NCBI GenBank assembly: GCA_028293305.1
Contig: JAQGPD010000166.1
Span: forward strand, 1 to 10,809
Direction of reading: 5' to 3'
DNA from: Verrucomicrobiales bacterium
GTDB taxonomy: Bacteria > Verrucomicrobiota > Verrucomicrobiia > Verrucomicrobiales > V1-33
DNA length: 10,809 nt
Part shown: piece after piece, positions 6,960 to 10,809 of the stretch
Position numbering within the stretch: position 1 is the first letter of the stretch
Layout: every line of letters starts with the position of its first letter
Notes under the pieces: generated by a model
What the model was told of the DNA's origin: nothing
Seen by the model: the letters and a program-made list of their open reading frames with translations, nothing else
Database searches by the model: none
Translations under genes and position numbers: made by a program

Positions 6960-8108
6960 ATGGCCCGCCGCCGACCCGATCCCGCCCCCCAGCCGGAGGA
7001 CCCCACTCCCAAAAAGTCCGCCGCGAAATCCCGTGCGCCAATCCCGAAGAAAACGGCGGAAAAACCAGCCCCACGCCCGCGCCGCAAGTCCCCGGTTCCC
7101 AAGCCCCAGCTGCCTTCCGCGGCCGCCCCATCCTCACCCGCGCAGTCCTTACCCACCCCGCCCTCAACCGCGCCGCCGACACTCACGGCTGGCGCGAAAC
7201 CCCCGGCAGGATCGACGTCCCCCGCATTGACGGACGGCTCAATGGCCCCCCCCGCCGCGCCGGATGCGGAAAGCCTAACCGCCATCCCTTCCCCGCACGC
7301 CCTGGAAGCCCGGACGCCGCCTCCGGAGTCCAACTCTTCCGACCCCTCCGGCGCTCCGCGCGCCGCCTGCCTGCCCCGGCTGGTTTTTCTTATCTTATTC
7401 ATCCTCGGTGGAACCATGACCGCCCTGGAGGTGCGCAATGTGTTGCGGCATCCCTCCGTCCTGTTCCGCAACGGACCGAAGGACGCCCCGCGCCTGGTCT
7501 TCTATCAAAAAGGCCACGCCTCCGCGCGGGAGGCGTTTTTGTTGGAGGAACCCACCGGCCCCGACGGCCCGCCCCGGCTGATCCAACGCATCGACTGCCG
7601 TCCGCAATTTTCCGAGATCGGGGAAATCCGTTGGACCGCCGACGGCCAGGCCGTTTACGCCGCCGGCCGCACCCCGCAAAGCCGCGGCGTGCCGGTCATC
7701 CGATGGCTACATGAATTCGCCCCCCGCCCAAAACCCGGCCCAAAACCCAGTCCGAAAGCCGACCCAAAAACCGACCCGGCCGACTCCGACTCCGACTCCG
7801 ACTCCGACTCCGACTCCGACTCCGATTCAGACGCCTCCTCCTCCCCCTCCGAAACCGCGCGCGCCTCCGCCTCCGCCTCCGCGACACCGTCCCCCGCCCC
7901 TGCGGAAGGCCGCCTTTTCGTTTCCCAACCCGCCTTCGCCCTCCCCGGTCGCACCGCCTTTGTGGAAAACGCCGCCGCGCTCACCGCCCGTTGGAAGCAA
8001 CACCAGGGCGCAGGCCCCATCGCCGCCGCCTGGTATGACCTTGGAGCGAAGGGCGACCACCTCTTCTCCTGGCAAACCACCCGCTGGGAAAACGCCCTTG
8101 GCGACTAG
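6960..8108 (+). CDS. Single-pass membrane protein with Pro/Ala/Lys-rich N-terminus and Asp-Ser repeat, unknown function
   Basis: I do not recognise this 382-residue protein. Residues 1-137 are disordered-looking, rich in Pro, Ala, Lys and Ser (repeated PTPKK, PIPKK, PRPRRK). A single transmembrane helix follows at about 139-157 (LPRLVFLILFILGGTMTALE); the basic N-terminus suggests the tail is cytoplasmic. A globular-looking part (RLVFYQKGHASAREAFLLEE, then EIRWTADGQAVYAAG with a propeller-strand flavour, then VIRWLHEFAP) occupies 178-254. A linker of Pro/Lys and a Ser-Asp run (275-291, eight DS pairs plus D) separates it from a C-terminal part (RLFVSQPAFALPGRTAFVEN ... LFSWQTTRWENALGD). An in-frame TAG at 6939-6941 makes ATG 6960 the first start. 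Other frames are also open because the DNA is biased; the helix and the aromatic-rich domain favour this one. It is divergent from the GYF-PH gene and convergent with the adenosyltransferase gene. Confidence 0.62.
   Translation: MARRRPDPAPQPEDPTPKKSAAKSRAPIPKKTAEKPAPRPRRKSPVPKPQLPSAAAPSSPAQSLPTPPSTAPPTLTAGAKPPAGSTSPALTDGSMAPPAAPDAESLTAIPSPHALEARTPPPESNSSDPSGAPRAACLPRLVFLILFILGGTMTALEVRNVLRHPSVLFRNGPKDAPRLVFYQKGHASAREAFLLEEPTGPDGPPRLIQRIDCRPQFSEIGEIRWTADGQAVYAAGRTPQSRGVPVIRWLHEFAPRPKPGPKPSPKADPKTDPADSDSDSDSDSDSDSDSDASSSPSETARASASASATPSPAPAEGRLFVSQPAFALPGRTAFVENAAALTARWKQHQGAGPIAAAWYDLGAKGDHLFSWQTTRWENALGD
7782..7832 (+). repeat. GACTCC hexanucleotide microsatellite within a coding region
   Basis: Seven perfect tandem copies of GACTCC (7782-7823) are followed by the degenerate GATTCA and GAC. 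In frame they encode alternating Asp and Ser. Because the unit is six bases, slippage would change linker length by two residues without shifting the frame. A second short repetition of GCCTCC follows at about 7861-7880 and encodes Ala-Ser pairs. Confidence 0.9.
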
Positions 8109-8128
8109 CCCCGCCCCTCCCGCGCATT

Positions 8129-8183
8129 CTCTGCCCAATCTCTGCCCAATCTCTGCCCAATCTCTGCCCATTCTCTGCCCATT
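8129..8183. repeat. Five tandem copies of an 11-base unit (CTCTGCCCAAT)
   Basis: Units at 8129-8139, 8140-8150 and 8151-8161 are identical (CTCTGCCCAAT). Units at 8162-8172 and 8173-8183 end in ATT instead of AAT. A degenerate CTCCGCC follows. The array fills half of the 110-base gap between two convergent genes and is not coding. No inverted symmetry is seen, so it is not an obvious terminator. Confidence 0.9.
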
Positions 8184-8218
8184 CTCCGCCTCTCCCCCTT
8201 ATTCTCCGCCCGTCCCCC

Positions 8219-8764
8219 TCATTCCTCCTGGTGCCGCTCCTCCACCCGCGCCGCCAGCCATAACAAATCGCTCAGCCGATTCAGCCAGGCTCCCGGCACC
8301 CCGTCCACCGGCTGGTCCTGCGACGGGAGGGAAATCACCGCGCGCTCCGCCCGCCGGCACACGCAGCGCGCCATTTCCAGCATCGCCGCCCCCGCCCCGC
8401 CCTTTTCGCCCGGCATGGACCACCCCTTGAAGCCGCCCGGAAACGAATCCTCCCACTCCGTGCACACCCGCGTCAGCTCCTCCACCGCTCCGGTCTCCAA
8501 GCCCTTGAAACCCATGGCCGTATAACGCTCCGCCTGCTCCGGCCCCGCCGACAGCATCCCCATCAGCGCCACCAGATTCCCCTGCGCCCGCACCACCTCC
8601 GCGCGCACCTCCGCCGAGCCCACAAAAACCCGCGCCAACCCCAGCGCCGCGTTCAGCTCATCCACCTCCCCCACCGCCGCCAAACGCGGATGCGACTTCC
8701 CCACCCGGCTTCCCAGCAATAAATCCGTCTCCCCGGCATCCCCGCGTTTTGTAGTAATAGACAT
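8219..8764 (-). CDS. pduO: Cob(I)alamin adenosyltransferase, PduO type
   Basis: A 181-residue protein of normal PduO/MMAB length. The family transfers the 5'-deoxyadenosyl group of ATP to reduced cobalt in corrinoids, yielding adenosylcobalamin. The N-terminal ATP-binding motif is TKRGDAGETDLL (5-16), followed by the basic RVGKSHPR and GEVDELNAALG (32-42). The C-terminal signature RRAERAV (137-143) and LNRLSDLLWLAAR (161-173) supply further conserved active-site residues. The stretch FKGWSMPGEKGGAGAAMLEMAR replaces the usual F-x-x-PGG...LHxAR, with E in place of the common H. I chose ATG 8764 because family members start a few residues before TKxGD, with GGGA about ten bases upstream. In-frame ATGs at 8770 and further upstream to 8824 are possible but add untypical sequence. 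No other corrinoid gene is in the window, so it may serve salvage. No B12-riboswitch core was found upstream. Confidence 0.92.
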   Translation of the reverse strand: MSITTKRGDAGETDLLLGSRVGKSHPRLAAVGEVDELNAALGLARVFVGSAEVRAEVVRAQGNLVALMGMLSAGPEQAERYTAMGFKGLETGAVEELTRVCTEWEDSFPGGFKGWSMPGEKGGAGAAMLEMARCVCRRAERAVISLPSQDQPVDGVPGAWLNRLSDLLWLAARVEERHQEE

Positions 8765-8895
8765 TGCCATTCCCGCTTTTCCCACAAAACCCCCCACCCC
8801 GCCAGCGCTTACCTCATCACCCACCTCAAATTTCAGATTTCAAATTCAAGATCTCAAATTCCACCACGTCCCATATTCCCACTTTCCATTTCCCA

Positions 8896-8951
8896 GATTT
8901 CCCAATTTCTCAATTTCTCGATTTCCTAATTTCTTAATTTCCAAATTTCAA
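8896..8951. repeat. Seven tandem copies of an 8-base unit (AATTTCTC-like)
   Basis: Consecutive units are GATTTCCC, AATTTCTC, AATTTCTC, GATTTCCT, AATTTCTT, AATTTCCA and AATTTCAA. The core ATTTC is invariant and the last two or three bases vary. A looser version of the same words (AAATTTCAGATTTCAAATTC) precedes it from about 8826. On the - strand it reads as GAAATT repeats between the hairpin and the adenosyltransferase gene. Confidence 0.85.
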
Positions 8952-8989
8952 AAAAGCCGTGCCCGGGTGGGTTTCCCCGGCCCGGGCAC
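8950..8989 (-). terminator. Hairpin plus T-run, candidate intrinsic terminator on the - strand
   Basis: GTGCCCGGG (8959-8967) and its perfect complement CCCGGGCAC (8981-8989) form a 9-bp GC-rich stem with a 13-base loop. Read on the - strand, the stem is followed by GGC and six T. On the + strand only a weak GTTTCTT follows, so the - direction fits better. No assured - strand gene ends here; the next one downstream on that strand is the adenosyltransferase gene, which starts about 190 bases further on. Confidence 0.5.
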
Positions 8990-9255
8990 AGTTTCTTGCA
9001 GCAACCCCCGATCTGGATGCGGAATGGCCCCTGGCCCACTTCCGCTGAAAATAAATTGGATGACAATCCATTCATCAGCACCATCCATGCCACCCTCCCG
9101 CCCCAAAACCGACTCATAATCCCCGTTTTTTGCATGCCATGCCCTCAGGAAATCGGAATCAATCAATATTAACGCAAAATATTGGCTGAAATTCTTTAAA
9201 GACTCTGCTTTTCTATCGATGACAAACCGCCCTTGCCCGGCCACTGTAATAATTT

Positions 9256-9723
9256 ATGTCCGCAACCGATCCCGTCGTCCTCGAACTCGCCGCCCTTAAG
9301 AACCTTGGAGAAAAGACCGCCCTATGGCTGGTGGACGCTGGCGTCCGCAGCCGCAGCGAGATGGCGAAACTCGGGGCCATTGAAGTCTGCCGCCGCATGC
9401 TCCTCGCCGGTCATCCGGTCTCCCTTGTCGCCGCCTACGCGATTGAAGGCGCCCTGACCGACACCCACTGGAACCAAATTCCCCCGCAGAAAAAACTCGA
9501 GGTCCAGCGCCTCTTCGCCGTCATGAAGCGCGGCATCGCCGCCGGCCCGCCCGTCACCAAAGCCAGCGCCCGCCCCGCCGCCAAAGCTGCCGCCGCCGCC
9601 GCAGCCGCCGCCTCTGAAGCCGCCCCTGCGGAATCGGAAACCAAAGCCGACGCCACCGCTCCCGCCGCCGCGAAGTCCGCCCCCAAAACCCCGGCCAAAC
9701 CCGCCGCCAAGCGCAAAGCCTGA
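9256..9723 (+). CDS. TfoX C-terminal-domain protein with histone-H1-like tail
   Basis: A 155-residue protein. Residues 8-85 match the TfoX/Sxy C-terminal domain, a small helical fold with helix-hairpin-helix character: LAALKNLGEKTALWLVDAGV (11-30), a conserved LGAIEVCRRML segment, then AYAIEGALTDTHWNQIP (60-76). The TfoX N-terminal domain that in Gammaproteobacteria accompanies it is absent, so a role in competence cannot be assumed. Residues 101-155 form a low-complexity tail of Ala, Pro, Lys and Arg (AAKAAAAAAAAASE, APKTPAKPAAKRKA), like histone-H1-type nucleoid proteins. The tail makes DNA or nucleic-acid binding plausible. The ATG at 9256 fits the domain start; no ribosome binding site precedes it. 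It is followed by a 143-base gap and then the metallophosphoesterase gene on the same strand. Function is inferred only from the domain. Confidence 0.85.
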   Translation: MSATDPVVLELAALKNLGEKTALWLVDAGVRSRSEMAKLGAIEVCRRMLLAGHPVSLVAAYAIEGALTDTHWNQIPPQKKLEVQRLFAVMKRGIAAGPPVTKASARPAAKAAAAAAAAASEAAPAESETKADATAPAAAKSAPKTPAKPAAKRKA

Positions 9724-9730
9724 CCCGTCG

Positions 9731-9774
9731 CCCCGCGCCGCCCCTCCCCCGCGCCGCCCCTCCCCCGCGCCCCC
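9731..9774. repeat. 16-base GC-rich tandem repeat (2.75 copies)
   Basis: CCCCGCGCCGCCCCTC occurs at 9731-9746 and again at 9747-9762, with a partial copy to 9774. It lies directly after the stop of the TfoX-like gene and is non-coding. It contains no symmetry expected of a terminator. Confidence 0.85.
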
Positions 9775-9866
9775 ATTCCACGGGCGCCCCGGAGCCGCCA
9801 ACCGGGCAATCGACTCTTGCATTCCGCCCGGTTCCGTCCGACTCGGTTCATTTTGCGCCCCACCCG

Positions 9867-10589
9867 ATGAAGTTTGCGATTTTCGGCGATATTCACGCCA
9901 ACCTCGAAGCCTTTGATGCCGTCATGGCCGACGCCTCCGAACAAGGCGCCACGGACTATGTCTGCATCGGAGACGTGGTCGGCTACAACGCCAACCCCGC
10001 CGAATGCGTCCACCGCCTTCAGGAAATGGGCTGCCCCGTCGTCAAAGGCAACCACGACGAGGAAGCCTCCGCCGACACCGAGATCGTGGGCCTCAACCCC
10101 CTCGCCCAGGCCGCCCTGGAATGGACCCGCCGCGCCCTTTCGGATGAGGACAAAGCCTGGCTCCGCGCCCTCCGCATGGTCCGCCAGGTCCGGGACTTCA
10201 CCATCGTCCACAGCACCTTGGACACCCCCACCAGCTGGGCCTACGTCATGAATAAATTCGACGCCATGGCCAGCTTCTCCTATCAATTCACCCAGGTCTG
10301 CTTCTTCGGCCACACCCACACACCCAAGGTCTACAAAAAAGGCAACACCGTCACCGTCGAAAACACCGAATACACCCGCCTCGAACCCGGCCGGAAATAT
10401 TTCATCAACGTCGGCAGCGTCGGCCAACCCCGCGACGGCGACTGGCGCAGCGCCTACGCGCTCTACGACCACGACAACCAGGAAATCTCCATCCGCCGCC
10501 TCCCTTACGACATCGAGACCACCCAGCGCAAAATCCGCGCCGCCGGCCTCCCCGACGCCCTCGCCGAGCGCCTCGCCCTCGGCAAATAA
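9867..10589 (+). CDS. Calcineurin-like metallophosphoesterase
   Basis: A 240-residue cytoplasmic protein of the compact bacterial metallophosphoesterase family (YfcE-like grouping). All expected metal ligands are visible: FGDIHAN supplies D8 and H10, IGDVVGY D36, KGNHDE N62 and H63, IVHST H115, and FGHTHTP H149 and H151. These hold a two-metal centre that hydrolyses phosphate mono- or diesters; the substrate is not predictable. INVGSVGQPRDGD is the conserved segment that closes the fold in this group. No signal peptide or added domain is present and the length is normal. The ATG at 9867 starts directly at the first beta strand. No Shine-Dalgarno sequence is seen. It lies 143 bases after the TfoX-like gene in the same direction and may be transcribed separately or with it. 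Confidence 0.94.
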   Translation: MKFAIFGDIHANLEAFDAVMADASEQGATDYVCIGDVVGYNANPAECVHRLQEMGCPVVKGNHDEEASADTEIVGLNPLAQAALEWTRRALSDEDKAWLRALRMVRQVRDFTIVHSTLDTPTSWAYVMNKFDAMASFSYQFTQVCFFGHTHTPKVYKKGNTVTVENTEYTRLEPGRKYFINVGSVGQPRDGDWRSAYALYDHDNQEISIRRLPYDIETTQRKIRAAGLPDALAERLALGK

Positions 10590-10615
10590 TTCCGCCGCCA
10601 GCCCGCCCAAAGGAG

Positions 10616-10634
10616 GGTGGACATCCTGTCCACC
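10616..10634. repeat. Hairpin GGTGGACA-TCC-TGTCCACC
   Basis: A perfect 8-bp stem with a 3-base loop lies 27 bases after the metallophosphoesterase stop. No T-run follows on either strand, so a Rho-independent terminator is not supported. It could be an RNA-stabilising 3' structure or a REP-like dispersed repeat. Confidence 0.6.
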
Positions 10635-10743
10635 AGCCCACCTCCCGGCCATCCCAACGCCAACGGAGCCGTCACCCCCAGCCGATGCCTCAAGCCGGCG
10701 AACAGCCAGCGCCCCCCAGCCTATCCTGCCACGAAAGCACCAG

Positions 10744-10788
10744 ACCGCGTAGCGGTTACGGGGGATAGCCGTGGGATTTATCCCACGG
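10744..10788. repeat. Two adjacent palindromes, REP-like unit at the window end
   Basis: ACCGC-GTA-GCGGT (10744-10756) forms a 5-bp stem. CCGTGGGAT-TT-ATCCCACGG (10769-10788) forms a 9-bp stem. They are separated by 12 bases and lie beyond the last gene in non-coding sequence. The paired arrangement resembles bacterial REP/BIME units; only one copy is visible here. Confidence 0.6.
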
Positions 10789-10809
10789 TTGTTATACCAA
10801 TTCCAGCTG

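Larger units (their letters stand above)
8825..9255. other. 431-base intergenic region with low-complexity repeats and a hairpin
   Basis: This lies between the divergent adenosyltransferase (-) and TfoX-like (+) genes. From about 8826 to 8951 it is built of AAATTTC-like words, ending in a regular 8-base tandem repeat. A strong hairpin follows at 8959-8989. The rest (8990-9255) is less GC-rich than the genes, has no convincing coding sequence on either strand and no recognised RNA family. It presumably holds promoters for both flanking genes, but no clear -35/-10 pair was found. Confidence 0.7.

Noticed and set aside
8129..8183. Possible CRISPR array.
   Set aside because: The repeats are 11 bases and directly adjacent with no spacers, and no cas gene is present.
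7711..8430. A 239-residue + strand frame consisting largely of Pro and Thr.
   Set aside because: It arises from the CCN-rich microsatellite read in another frame and extends across the 11-base array and the adenosyltransferase gene.
8926..9135. A - strand frame of 69 residues with a signal-peptide-like start (VAWMVLMNGLSSNLFSA).
   Set aside because: It runs through the terminator-like hairpin and the 8-base repeat, has no recognisable domain and could be chance in a non-coding region.
8948..9244. A - strand frame of 98 residues starting with GTG.
   Set aside because: Its C-terminal part is simply the translated hairpin, and it has no domain or ribosome binding site.
9240..9250. GGCCACTGTAA just before the TfoX-like gene resembles part of a cobalamin riboswitch core, near an adenosyltransferase gene.
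   Set aside because: The other conserved elements (GGTGxAAxTCC-like upstream segment and the B12 box) are absent, it is on the wrong strand for the adenosyltransferase, and it abuts another gene's start codon.
9435..10652. A 405-residue - strand open frame antisense to the metallophosphoesterase and TfoX-like genes.
   Set aside because: It is a typical high-GC shadow frame: Gly/Ala/Val-rich, no motif, and opposite two well-supported genes.

Overview
The window is GC-rich (estimated by eye) and reads like a bacterial chromosome, most plausibly from the Verrucomicrobiota or a near relative. This is inferred from the overall gene style, the scarcity of Shine-Dalgarno sequences, the many short palindromic and tandem repeats between genes, and proteins such as the GYF-PH fusion and the TfoX_C protein with a lysine/alanine tail. 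There is no 16S or marker gene to settle the taxonomy. No complete mobile element, CRISPR array, tRNA or rRNA was seen.

Region 1 (1-3949, + strand) holds a tandem run of related polytopic membrane proteins of the GT-C glycosyltransferase (PMT/ArnT-like, GT39-type) class. It consists of the 3' end of one gene, then two complete genes. The complete ones share two extra N-terminal membrane segments before the canonical catalytic core. The partial one shares a C-terminal LPGLDEP segment with the first complete gene, so it is probably a third family member. They likely move sugars from lipid carriers outside the cytoplasmic membrane, but the substrate cannot be told from here.

Region 2 (3950-5193) is a 353-base gap with a nested palindromic REP- or MITE-like element, followed by a LysR-type regulator gene whose promoter suggests a leaderless mRNA. 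Region 3 (5205-6814, - strand) is a probable three-gene run: a GYF-PH domain protein, a small one-helix membrane protein, and an Mpg-family 3-methyladenine DNA glycosylase. The glycosylase is convergent with the LysR gene, with an 11-base gap.

Region 4 (6960-8108, + strand) encodes an unrecognised single-pass membrane protein with a very long Pro/Ala/Lys-rich N-terminus and an Asp-Ser repeat encoded by a perfect hexanucleotide microsatellite. Region 5 (8219-8764, - strand) is a PduO-type cobalamin adenosyltransferase gene. Upstream of it lie an 8-base tandem repeat and a strong hairpin followed by six T on the - strand.

Region 6 (9256-10589, + strand) has a stand-alone TfoX C-terminal-domain protein with a histone-H1-like tail and a complete calcineurin-like metallophosphoesterase. 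The window ends in non-coding sequence with three small hairpins. The most unusual aspects are the paralogous GT-C array, the density of distinct repeat families between genes, and the orphan terminator ahead of the adenosyltransferase gene. No single obviously new multi-gene system was found.
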